From JAWOGN01 sp046496815 (GTDB lineage: Bacteria > Desulfobacterota > DSM-4660 > Desulfatiglandales > Desulfatiglandaceae), in assembly GCA_046496815.1 (NCBI GenBank), contig JAWOGN010000393.1, positions 1 to 12,480 of the forward strand: a stretch of 12,480 nt of DNA, read 5' to 3'. The translations under genes and the position numbers were made by a program. Position 1 is the first letter of the stretch. The number at the start of each line of letters is the position of its first letter. This document shows positions 1 through 6,435 of this stretch, in pieces. The notes below the pieces were generated by a model, which saw only the letters and a list, made by a program, of their open reading frames with translations, had not been told where the DNA came from and searched no databases.

Positions 1-1385
1 CGAATTCGCGCCCTATTTAACGCCAGTTCAGTTTCCAAATACCGGGTAATGGTTGCGGACCCGCCTTCATACTGCTTTTTCACCAACCTCAAAGATTCAT
101 CTGCCTGGGCCGCACTGGCTTCGGTGACTGCGAGTCTGGCTTTCGCCTCTTCCAGCTTCAAATAGGAAGTTTTGAGATCGAGCTGAATGGCGAGGGCGGT
201 TTTGCGATCCATTGCCATCATTTCTTCAAGCATACGGGTGGCTCTATCGGCTTTGGCTTTTGTGTCAAACCCTGTAAAAAGATCCCAGTTCAAGATGATG
301 CCTGCGGTCCAGTTCTCCCTTTCTCTTTCGAAGTCGAAATTCGCGTCATCGAGGTAGTATTTTGCCTGAAAATCAAGGCGCGGAAGGTATTCGGAGCGAG
401 CTGTGTCCAGGGCCATTCGGGACTGCACAATCTGAAGTCTTGCCTTTCTGAGTTCCGGACGATTGGCCAGGGCCTGAACGAGGCCCGTCGGATAATCCGT
501 GGGCAAATCAATGGGAACCGTTTCCATACCGGCAAGGTCGAGGGAAGTGTCCGGATCTTCGCCAAGCAGGTTGGCGAGTGAGGCCTTGGAAAGGCTGTAG
601 TTGTTCTCTGCCCGGATCAAATCCTCCTTGGCCTGGGCCAAACGTACCTCCAGGGAAAGCACGTCGGATTTGAGGGCGCCGCCCGCCTGATATCTCGCCT
701 TGGTGATCCGCAGTTGAGCTTCCACGGTCCTTACGGATGCCTGAGCGATTTTGATGAAATCTCGAGCAGCCAGGGTACTGTAAAAGGCATCGATCACCGA
801 AGTGATCAGAGCGTTTTGGATGCTCTGTAAATCGAGCTCTCGAATTTCCAGTCCGGTCTCCGCCATCTTTTTTCGAAGAAGATCCCGGCCCCCGTTAAAA
901 ATGTTGATTCGTCCGTGAATCCCCGTTTCATAGTTCTGAAACCAACCCGGATCATTAAAATCAACCCGCCCGGGTAATTCCCGCTGATCGATGGTTTTGA
1001 ATAGATAGGCGGAGGGGGCATCACCCTGGAGGTATTCAACGTAGAAAGAGAGGACCGGCCAAAACGCTGCACGCGCTTCATCGATCAATGCGTCGGACTG
1101 TTGGATGCGGGAAATCGCCATATCCATATCCGGGTTGCGCTCCAGGGCGATGTTGATTGCACGCTTGATCGAGAGGGGCTCGGAAAGCGCCTCCTGGACG
1201 GTTTTGGATGATCCTGAGTGAGGCATGACGGGGATAGAGCTTTTGCCTTTGAATTCACTCTGAATCCGATGGTAAGTATACGTGTCTCTCGCGGCACATC
1301 CCAGGCTTTCAAGAAAACATACCGGCATGAGGCTGAAAATCAGAATAAAGCGCGCCGCTTTTTTCAATTTTACCAGTCTAGACAA
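1..1385 (-). CDS. TolC-family outer-membrane efflux protein (C-terminus cut by window edge)
   Basis: Outer-membrane channel of a tripartite efflux or type I secretion system; the inner-membrane pump and adaptor are not in the window and may lie beyond the left edge. The minus frame is open for 461 codons and leaves the window, so only about 30-40 C-terminal residues should be missing. I see a basic N-terminus and hydrophobic segment (residues about 1-32), then two OEP repeats: the first begins near LSIKRAINIALERNPDM, the second near ALANRPELRKARL and contains NWDLFTGFDTKAKA. Both carry long helices with the (L)xxAxxxxxxA pattern, including RITKARYQAGGALKSDVLSLE and the matching RLVKKQYEGGSATITRYLE in the second. 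The start is TTG at 1385 with GGAG eight bases upstream; the alternative in-frame ATG at 1469 lacks a ribosome site and would bury the signal peptide. A Cys in SLGCAA could be a lipoprotein site, but the lipobox is not canonical. Confidence 0.88.
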   Translation of the reverse strand, partial: MSRLVKLKKAARFILIFSLMPVCFLESLGCAARDTYTYHRIQSEFKGKSSIPVMPHSGSSKTVQEALSEPLSIKRAINIALERNPDMDMAISRIQQSDALIDEARAAFWPVLSFYVEYLQGDAPSAYLFKTIDQRELPGRVDFNDPGWFQNYETGIHGRINIFNGGRDLLRKKMAETGLEIRELDLQSIQNALITSVIDAFYSTLAARDFIKIAQASVRTVEAQLRITKARYQAGGALKSDVLSLEVRLAQAKEDLIRAENNYSLSKASLANLLGEDPDTSLDLAGMETVPIDLPTDYPTGLVQALANRPELRKARLQIVQSRMALDTARSEYLPRLDFQAKYYLDDANFDFERERENWTAGIILNWDLFTGFDTKAKADRATRMLEEMMAMDRKTALAIQLDLKTSYLKLEEAKARLAVTEASAAQADESLRLVKKQYEGGSATITRYLETELALNRARI

Positions 1386-1583
1386 GAGGAGAACTCCATA
1401 GCAGTGTTCATCCGGAAATAAGATATTTGCGGATGGAGCTTTCAGCCGGTCAGCGATCAGCCGAATCATACATGCCGCTTCATGGGTGAGCGCCGGTTAC
1501 ACGTTAAGCCCCAAACATCCCAAGCAGCCACTACAGAGTAAGGGCATCTCAACCCGCGTCGCGCCTTTCATCCACCCTACTGA

Positions 1584-1612
1584 AATCTAAACAAAAAGCT
1601 CCATAATGGCAA
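1584..1612 (-). promoter_or_regulatory. Possible sigma-70 promoter for the TolC-family gene
   Basis: On the minus strand TTGCCA (1612-1607) and TAGATT (1589-1584) are separated by 17 bases. This matches five and four of six consensus positions. Transcription would start near 1577 and give a leader of about 190 bases. No experimental support; weak promoters occur by chance. Confidence 0.35.
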
Positions 1613-1669
1613 GCCGGAATTGAGAGCGCAGGTGAATCCTCAGGGGCTGTTTTTCATCCGCGATAAATA

Positions 1670-1698
1670 AAAAAGGGCGGACAGAATCCGCCCTTTTT
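1670..1698. terminator. Strong bidirectional rho-independent terminator
   Basis: A perfect 12-bp inverted repeat (1670-1681 and 1687-1698) with the 5-base loop CAGAA. The stem is GGGCGGA/TCCGCCC flanked by five A on one side and five T on the other, so it can stop transcription in both directions. It lies 25 bases past the stop of the HU-like tail on the minus strand, which is the most likely gene it served; on the plus strand no gene ends before it. Confidence 0.85.
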
Positions 1699-1723
1699 CC
1701 TGCACGACCGAATTTACACTGTG

Positions 1724-1807
1724 TCAGGCAACCATGTCTTTGAGTGCCTTCAATGGACGGACTTTCACCACATCGCGAGCCGGCTTTGCTCCTGTCAATT
1801 TCTCTGC
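1724..1807 (-). pseudogene. Possible C-terminal remnant of an HU-like DNA-binding protein
   Basis: In one minus frame 27 codons end in TGA at 1724: the last 20 residues read KPARDVVKVRPLKALKDMVA. This resembles the end of HU/IHF proteins, where a Pro-Ala segment is followed by a basic strand and a final helix of the type KALKDAV. The frame is closed by a TGA just upstream (1808-1810), there is no start codon, and the DNA further upstream on this strand shows no HU core in any frame. A strong terminator follows at once, as expected for a true gene end. I infer a gene whose 5' part was lost or replaced. It could also be chance; the match is short. Confidence 0.35.
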
Positions 1808-1811
1808 TCAC

Positions 1812-1848
1812 ATTCCCCGTCTCGATCACTTGCCTTTTTTCGGGGAAT
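1812..1848. promoter_or_regulatory. Operator-like inverted repeat ATTCCCCG...CGGGGAAT
   Basis: A perfect 8-bp inverted repeat (1812-1819 and 1841-1848) with a 21-base gap. It encloses the -35 element of the putative promoter at 1830-1858, so a dimeric regulator bound here could control the downstream two-gene unit. It is palindromic DNA without a T-run, so a terminator is less likely. Confidence 0.35.
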
Positions 1849-1858
1849 ATCCTATGCT
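1830..1858 (+). promoter_or_regulatory. Possible sigma-70 promoter for the hypothetical gene-WbqC unit
   Basis: TTGCCT (1830-1835) and TATGCT (1853-1858) with a 17-base spacer, four of six matches each. Transcription would begin near 1865, about 85 bases before the ATG at 1949. It is the best candidate between the terminator at 1670-1698 and that gene. Confidence 0.4.
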
Positions 1859-1948
1859 CTATGCCGCTCGACCGATCGGCCGATGTGGCCGAATACACCT
1901 CAAGTAGGATGCTTCGAATTGTCGAAACGGGGTGAAAAATCCAGAACC

Positions 1949-2380
1949 ATGCCGAAATCGCCCTTAAAGTCAAGCGCACCAAATGGGTCGGGGGATCTCT
2001 TCGAAACCCTGAAGCTACCGAATGGTCTCACGCTTGAAATCCGGAACCGAAGCAGGCTGCCGGCCGGTGACAGATGGTTGGTCAGCTTGGAAGCGCGTGT
2101 TGACATCCTCCTCCGCATGTCTCACCTCGATTCAGTCCCAGAGAAAGCGCCCGCATTTTCTTTGCTTGAAAAGACGCTTGGACCCACCGTGACTTACAGC
2201 TACACGCGGGACAGACACTTTGTGAGTCGGGATCAGAAGGAGGCGGTCTTTCTCGAAGTCCTGGATACTTTGAAAAAGAACACGCTCGCTTATTTGTCTC
2301 ATCCGGATTTTGCAAGGAAGTTGACGCTGTCAAAATACAGGGAACTGAAAAAAAAGAATCCTCAGCTTTTGCTTCGATAA
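1949..2380 (+). CDS. Small protein of unknown function (143 aa)
   Basis: I do not recognise a named family. The protein is soluble in appearance: no signal peptide or membrane segment, rich in Lys, Arg, Leu. Features visible are a strand-like segment LPNGLTLEIRNRSR (residues about 24-37), the segment GDRWLVSLEARVDI, an aromatic patch with TYSYTRDRHFV near the middle and a basic helical tail ending KKKNPQLLLR. The open frame extends upstream to 1721, but the ATG at 1949 is preferred because translation before it would cross the putative promoter and its Cys/Ser-rich sequence looks non-coding. No good ribosome site is seen; a weak GGGGTG lies about 12 bases before the ATG. Only 13 bases separate it from the WbqC-like gene, so the two are probably co-transcribed and perhaps functionally linked. 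Confidence 0.7.
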   Translation: MPKSPLKSSAPNGSGDLFETLKLPNGLTLEIRNRSRLPAGDRWLVSLEARVDILLRMSHLDSVPEKAPAFSLLEKTLGPTVTYSYTRDRHFVSRDQKEAVFLEVLDTLKKNTLAYLSHPDFARKLTLSKYRELKKKNPQLLLR

Positions 2381-2393
2381 AAGGCATGTTTCA

Positions 2394-3092
2394 TTGAAAA
2401 TCGTTTCGGCATACCAACCTTTTTTCGCCCCTTTCCCCGGATTTTTCTTGAAAGCCCATCGGTCTGACGTGCTCGTTCTCATGGATACGGTACAGTTTCC
2501 ACGCGGCACCACGTGGTTAACCAGAAACCGATTCAAAAATGACCAAGGAACGCTGTGGATGACCATCCCGGTGCGGAAAAAGCGCTTGGGGATTCAAAGG
2601 ATTCACGGTGTGAGAATCTGTCGCGAGGGGCAATGGAGCCGAAAACACCTCCTAAGCCTGAAGACCGCCTACGCGCATGCCCCCTTTTTTGAGGACCATG
2701 TCGGCTTTCTGGAAGATGTTTTCTCAGCGGGGTTCGAAAAGCTGGTGGATTTCAACCTGCGGATCATTCAACACCTCATAAAACACCTGGGAATTGAGAC
2801 CCGCGTAATGTTGCTCTCCGACTTAGGTGTCGAGGGAAAAGAGCCCGGGCTTTCCGTGGAGATCTGTAAGCAACTGGGCGCCTCTCATTTCCTGGCTCAA
2901 AGCAGCGCGGCCAAGTACCTCGATGCGGAGGCTTTTGAGCGTGCGGGTGTTGAGCTCACATTTTTCAACCCGCGCGCCGCAGTGTATCCCCAGCTGTGGG
3001 GATCCTTCATACCGAACCTGTCCGCATTTGATATCCTGTTCAACTGTGGACCCAGAGCAGGGCAAGTTCTCAACATCGGAAAACATCCGTGA
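2394..3092 (+). CDS. WbqC-family protein
   Basis: 232 residues of the WbqC-like family, whose members often sit in O-antigen or other surface-glycan loci; the biochemical role is not well defined. Recognisable family features in order: N-terminal YQPFFAPFPGFFLKAHRSDV (family pattern HQPxFxPWxGFFxKxxxSDxFV), the VQFPRGTTWLTRNRFK segment with its aromatic/Arg motif, WMTIPVRK, a central His (WSRKHLL), and near the C-terminus the C-x-x-LGA segment, AAKYLDAEAF and LSAFDILFNCG. The length is usual for the family. The start is TTG at 2394; the nearby ATG at 2386 opens only ATG TTT CAT TGA in another frame, and no in-frame ATG precedes the conserved N-terminus. It follows the unknown 143-aa gene by 13 bases. 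No other glycan genes are in view, so a role in surface polysaccharide is unproved here. Confidence 0.88.
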   Translation: MKIVSAYQPFFAPFPGFFLKAHRSDVLVLMDTVQFPRGTTWLTRNRFKNDQGTLWMTIPVRKKRLGIQRIHGVRICREGQWSRKHLLSLKTAYAHAPFFEDHVGFLEDVFSAGFEKLVDFNLRIIQHLIKHLGIETRVMLLSDLGVEGKEPGLSVEICKQLGASHFLAQSSAAKYLDAEAFERAGVELTFFNPRAAVYPQLWGSFIPNLSAFDILFNCGPRAGQVLNIGKHP

Positions 3093-3125
3093 AATCCCCT
3101 CTGTCCCGCTTGGTGCCGATTTCGC

Positions 3126-3140
3126 AACGGCCCGGCCGTT
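3126..3140. terminator. Small hairpin between convergent genes
   Basis: AACGGCC-C-GGCCGTT is a perfect inverted repeat between the end of the WbqC-like gene (3092) and the nitroreductase stop codon (3140-3142). A working hairpin would have a shorter stem of about five pairs. There is no real T-run on either side, so it is only a weak candidate for a shared terminator. Confidence 0.3.
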
Positions 3141-3739
3141 TAACCCCACGGCCTGCAGAAGCCGTTCAGGAAGCACACTTCCTCAAAAGACCGCTTCGGA
3201 ACGAAATGCTGACCCGTCTCATCGCGCCAGTATTTCACGTCACCGTCTTTCATTTGAACGACTTGGGGTGATTCCGCCGGCACGCCCAGCGCGATCACCG
3301 AATCCGGTTCGTGCTGCGCCGTCAAGCCGAGGATTTGGGCCGCCCTGGGTCGATCGAAAGATCGCAGCCATGTCGCTCCCAGGCCGTACGCACAGGCTCC
3401 CATTAAGATTGTTTGGACCGCTGCCCCTACATCGCGAACCGTTTCGGCAATCGCAAGTTTTTTGTCTTGGGCCACCAAAATGTGAGCGGTGGGCTCCTCA
3501 CCCGGTCCCGGTTGACCGGCTCCGGCCAGATATGCGGCGAATTTTTCAGTCTCAAAAATTTGTCCGGCAAGCTCGGGATCATTCACGGCGATGAAGATCA
3601 GGGCCTGCTTGTTCGCTGCAGACGGACACAAACGCGCCGCATCCACCAGTTTAGCCAGGACTTCCGTGGGAACCGGCTCGGGTTTAAATCGTCGAACGCT
3701 TCGCCGCAACTCAATCATCTGGTGAAAAGCATCCTTCAT
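3140..3739 (-). CDS. Nitroreductase family protein
   Basis: 199 residues of the FMN-dependent nitroreductase family, cytoplasmic flavoenzymes that reduce nitro compounds, quinones or other electron-poor substrates with NAD(P)H. Visible landmarks: N-terminal RRSVRRFKPEPVP (residues 12-24, the FMN-phosphate-binding Arg region), LVDAARLCPSAANKQ (the family AAxxAPSxxNxQ loop), the middle helix DVGAAVQTILMGACAYGLGATWL and the late strand SVIALGVPAESP. These are the four conserved blocks in the right order and at typical spacing. The start is well defined: AAGGAGGG lies seven bases before the ATG at 3739. It is followed on the same strand side by nothing closer than the convergent WbqC-like gene; upstream, a QueG-like gene ends 113 bases away on the same strand, so co-transcription is possible. 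The actual substrate cannot be told. Confidence 0.93.
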   Translation of the reverse strand: MKDAFHQMIELRRSVRRFKPEPVPTEVLAKLVDAARLCPSAANKQALIFIAVNDPELAGQIFETEKFAAYLAGAGQPGPGEEPTAHILVAQDKKLAIAETVRDVGAAVQTILMGACAYGLGATWLRSFDRPRAAQILGLTAQHEPDSVIALGVPAESPQVVQMKDGDVKYWRDETGQHFVPKRSFEEVCFLNGFCRPWG

Positions 3740-3852
3740 GGCAATTCCCTCCTTACATGAAACTGATTGTTAAACATCACCCATTAAAAACTCAAAGTGC
3801 GGCCATAAAATTCTGCGCTTTCCCATGAGAAAAGCCCGCTTTCCGCCGCGCA

Positions 3853-4647
3853 TCACCCAATCGGCATCGGTGCTTTGAGGCTGCACGGCAAGTCAACCAC
3901 ACACTTACCGCAGACGTGGGTCGTATCTTCAAGACCGGCGAAGGCATCCCAGTCCTTCAAATTGGAATTGAGGCGGCCCCAGCAGCGCTCCCGGACAATC
4001 CCCTTTTGCTTCACTGCGTCAACCGGACAACGCCTGACACATTCGAGGCATTCCTCGCCGGCTCTATGGAGACAAAGCTCTTTGGTTGCGACCAGCGCAC
4101 TGTCGCCGAGGTCCGCCTCGGTAACCAAACTTCCAAGACGGCCTGAGCAGCCGGAGGGCGTGATTAACTGCGCGTTGACCCCAAAGCGCCCGAGCCCCGA
4201 CAGATACGCCAAATGCTTGTGCGACCACCTGGACATAAGTTTGACTGCGTCGAAGTTGTGGGTTGCGGGGGTGAGGGCCGATCTGTAGCCTCGCTCGGCC
4301 AGGTAACGCAGGATCCTTTCAGATATCTTCCCGATGAGTCGATTGGTATCTTGATACGCCAGGCCCCAGTTCCGGCAGGGCCGTTTGCCGGGGCTGTTTT
4401 CCAGACTGAGCGCTTCTGCAAACGGGAGAAAAAAAACAATGACCGTTTTCGCGGTTTGCAGAAGCTGCCAGGGCAACACGTGATCATCAGCGGCTATTTC
4501 AGGGAGAACCTTGAAACGATCGTCCGCGCGGGCGGTTGCCAAAAGGGGGCTGCGCCACCAGCTCCGCACCTTTGCCTGCAAGGGGTATTCGGAAACGAAT
4601 TCTTCGATCAACCGCCTGAGATCGTTTGCTGTCACCCTTTGCGCCAT
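3853..4647 (-). CDS. Short QueG-like (COG1600-related) 4Fe-4S protein
   Basis: 264 residues related to epoxyqueuosine reductase QueG but about 100 shorter. The segment HLAYLSGLGRFGVNAQLITP (residues 145-164) matches the QueG block AGLGWIGKNTLLIxP, and GRLGSLVTEADL matches its GEILTDLEL. Two sets of Cys follow: C192, C200, C203, C207 with the ferredoxin-like CxxCxxxCP ending, and C222, C246, C249, C255, so two Fe-S clusters are plausible. The first set has C-x7-C in place of the usual C-x2-C. Real QueG acts on tRNA using cobalamin; with the shortened N-terminal region this protein may have another substrate, and I would not call it QueG. The frame is open further to 4893, but AAGGAG six bases before the ATG at 4647 fixes the start. 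Confidence 0.8.
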   Translation of the reverse strand: MAQRVTANDLRRLIEEFVSEYPLQAKVRSWWRSPLLATARADDRFKVLPEIAADDHVLPWQLLQTAKTVIVFFLPFAEALSLENSPGKRPCRNWGLAYQDTNRLIGKISERILRYLAERGYRSALTPATHNFDAVKLMSRWSHKHLAYLSGLGRFGVNAQLITPSGCSGRLGSLVTEADLGDSALVATKELCLHRAGEECLECVRRCPVDAVKQKGIVRERCWGRLNSNLKDWDAFAGLEDTTHVCGKCVVDLPCSLKAPMPIG

Positions 4648-5002
4648 CGTCTGCTCCTTTTCGATTCGCAGCATCGCTTCAAGGATAATGTCCTCAAAAA
4701 ACGTTCCCTGGAAAGCGCTCCCACCTACTTTTATGGGTTTCTTGCTACCACGGAATTGCTGCATGCAGTGCGCCGCTTTACACACCATTTTACATACCCT
4801 ACCCGCGCTTCCCCGTCCAACGAAAAAGTCCTTTCCTGGGATTTCTGATCTGCATGCCGCGGAACTTTCCATTCGAACCTTTTTGTTCCCCAAAAGAAGT
4901 GGGACAAAGAATCGCGCGTGAAATCATGTTGCGAACTTCATGCCCGAGTAAAATCACCGGGACGCTTCAGCAAAAAAGCATTACAAGTTCGAAATCCCGG
5001 GT

Positions 5003-5031
5003 TTGAGGTTTTCGGTAGGTGCTGATATGAT
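5003..5031 (+). promoter_or_regulatory. Probable sigma-70 promoter for the AmrS-like gene
   Basis: TTGAGG (5003-5008), exactly 17 bases, then TATGAT (5026-5031; five of six consensus positions). Transcription would begin near 5038, leaving a leader of about 147 bases that contains the palindromic segment at 5049-5161. It is among the better promoter matches in the window and faces the only gene it could serve. Confidence 0.5.
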
Positions 5032-5048
5032 CATTCCTAATTTTTATA

Positions 5049-5161
5049 TCCCGTCATTTTCGAGAAAGGCGGAATTTGGTGTGGTTCCAATCGCATAAAG
5101 GCATCGGATGCCGGTCGAAGAGCCCGTGGCCGGCGGGGGTCGCCTCCGGCATGACGAGGGA
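5049..5161. repeat. Repeat-like palindromic element with CGTCAT/ATGACG ends
   Basis: The segment begins TCCCGTCAT and ends ATGACGAGGGA, so its ends are inverted (CGTCAT 5052-5057 against ATGACG 5151-5156). Inside are GGCATC-G-GATGCC (5100-5112) and a hairpin of GCCGGCGG with CCTCCGGC (5129-5136/5143-5150, one mismatch, 6-base loop). Ends of the type CGTCATTCCCGC...GCGGGAATGACG are common in dispersed intergenic palindromes of many proteobacteria; this would be a degraded copy. No second copy occurs in this window, so repeat status is inference. Confidence 0.35.
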
Positions 5162-5184
5162 ACTCTGGACGCTTAAGCCAAAAA

Positions 5185-6354
5185 ATGGAAATCGAAAACA
5201 ACTTCGAATACTTCCTTAAATCGCGCCTGACGAAGCGTGAGTTTATGAAGGTTTCCGGAACGAACCTGTGTGCGTTGGCATCCGCTCATCTCTTGGGGGT
5301 TCCTGAGACCGCAAGGGCGGGAATGGCCCAAAAAGGTCTGATCAAAACAAAGCTTTCTCCCTATTTCACGCGGCTGCAGGGAGGAGTTGTCCGCTGTGAA
5401 CTCTGCCCCCGGCGATGTCGGGTATCGGAAGGCAAGAGAGGTTTCTGCAGGGTGCGCGAAAACCGAGGCGGTAAATATTACAGTCTGGTTTACGGAAACC
5501 CTTGTGCGATTCATCTTGACCCCATTGAAAAGAAACCCTTTTTTCATGTGCTTCCTGGGTCGAAGTCGCTTTCCATCGCGACGGCGGGATGTAACTTTGC
5601 GTGTGAGTTTTGCCAGAATTGGGAGATCTCTCAAGCGTTCCCGGAGGACGTCTACAGCTACGAGGTCCCCCCGGAACTTACGGTAACGCGGGCTCGGAAA
5701 ATGGGGGCGAGTTCAATTGCGTACACCTATGTGGAACCGACGATTTTCTACGAATATATGCTGGATGTCGGTACCCTGGCGAAGGAAGCGGGCCTCTTGA
5801 ATATTTTTCATTCCAACGGCTTCATCAATCCCGATCCGCTTCAGCATCTGTGCAAAATCCTGGACGCTGCCAACATCGATCTTAAAGCGTTCACCCAGAC
5901 CTTTTATGATGAATTGTGCGGCGGAAGACTGGATCCTGTTCTTGAAACTCTCAAAACCCTGAAACGGGAGCATATCCATTTAGAAATCACGAACCTCATG
6001 ATTCCTACCAAAAATGACGACCTATCGGAGGTGCGGGAAATGTGCTGCTGGGTGAAAGAGGAATTGGGTGCGGATACGCCGATCCATTTTTCTCGCTTTT
6101 ACCCGTTGTACAAGCTCAGAAAGCTTCCGCCAACCCCTGTTTCGACCCTCGAGAAGGCCCGCAAAGCGGCCCTTTCTTGCGGCTTGGATTATGTCTATAT
6201 CGGAAATGTGCCGAACCATGAAGCGTGGAACACGTTTTGTCCCGAGTGTCGGAAAATAGTGATCCGGCGCACCGGTTACATGATCCGGGACATGCATCTG
6301 ATCGAAGGAAAGTGCGAATACTGCGGAAAGCCCATTCCGGGCATTTGGGCATAG
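5185..6354 (+). CDS. amrS: AmrS-like radical SAM enzyme (AmmeMemoRadiSam type) with Tat-like N-terminus
   Basis: 389 residues. The catalytic radical SAM motif is CNFACEFC (C136, C140, C143), preceded by an extra Cys cluster C71-x2-C74-x3-C78...C88 and followed by a C-terminal zinc-ribbon-like pair C352/C355 and C377/C380 with GIW at the very end; this arrangement is that of the radical SAM member of the AmmeMemoRadiSam system. The genes for its usual partners AmrA and Memo/AmrB are not in the window. The product of AmrS is not known to me with certainty. Odd feature: residues 14-45 read like a twin-arginine signal, with TKREFMK in place of S/TRRxFLK, then a hydrophobic stretch and ARA-G as a possible cleavage site. 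The first Met (5185) lacks a clear ribosome site; a Met at residue 21 is an alternative start that would remove the Tat motif. The gene converges on another radical SAM gene 81 bases away. Confidence 0.88.
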   Translation: MEIENNFEYFLKSRLTKREFMKVSGTNLCALASAHLLGVPETARAGMAQKGLIKTKLSPYFTRLQGGVVRCELCPRRCRVSEGKRGFCRVRENRGGKYYSLVYGNPCAIHLDPIEKKPFFHVLPGSKSLSIATAGCNFACEFCQNWEISQAFPEDVYSYEVPPELTVTRARKMGASSIAYTYVEPTIFYEYMLDVGTLAKEAGLLNIFHSNGFINPDPLQHLCKILDAANIDLKAFTQTFYDELCGGRLDPVLETLKTLKREHIHLEITNLMIPTKNDDLSEVREMCCWVKEELGADTPIHFSRFYPLYKLRKLPPTPVSTLEKARKAALSCGLDYVYIGNVPNHEAWNTFCPECRKIVIRRTGYMIRDMHLIEGKCEYCGKPIPGIWA

Positions 6355-6435
6355 ATGCGCAGGCAAGTTCAATCGGGTAAATCGGAAAGGCCTGCGGGAG
6401 CTGGAGTCTGTTTCACTGCCGATCGCCTGCGGTTT

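Larger units (their letters stand above)
4648..5184. other. Intergenic region between divergent QueG-like and AmrS-like genes
   Basis: 537 bases with no convincing gene on either strand. The left part (to 4893) is an open minus frame ahead of the chosen start of the QueG-like gene and looks non-coding. The right part holds a good plus-strand promoter (5003-5031) and a repeat-like palindromic segment (5049-5161), both listed separately. Confidence 0.6.

Noticed and set aside
2827..3594. Plus-strand open frame of 255 codons across the end of WbqC and the nitroreductase
   Set aside because: It lies opposite the clearly real nitroreductase and in a shifted frame of WbqC; the Arg/Pro/Ser-rich composition is that of a shadow.
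4213..4848. Plus-strand open frame opposite the QueG-like gene
   Set aside because: Antisense to a protein with a clear ribosome site and conserved Cys motifs; no family features of its own.
6358..6431. CGCAGGC and GCCTGCG between the two radical SAM genes as a shared terminator
   Set aside because: The arms are about 60 bases apart, with a second GCCTGCG copy in between, and there is no convincing T-run.
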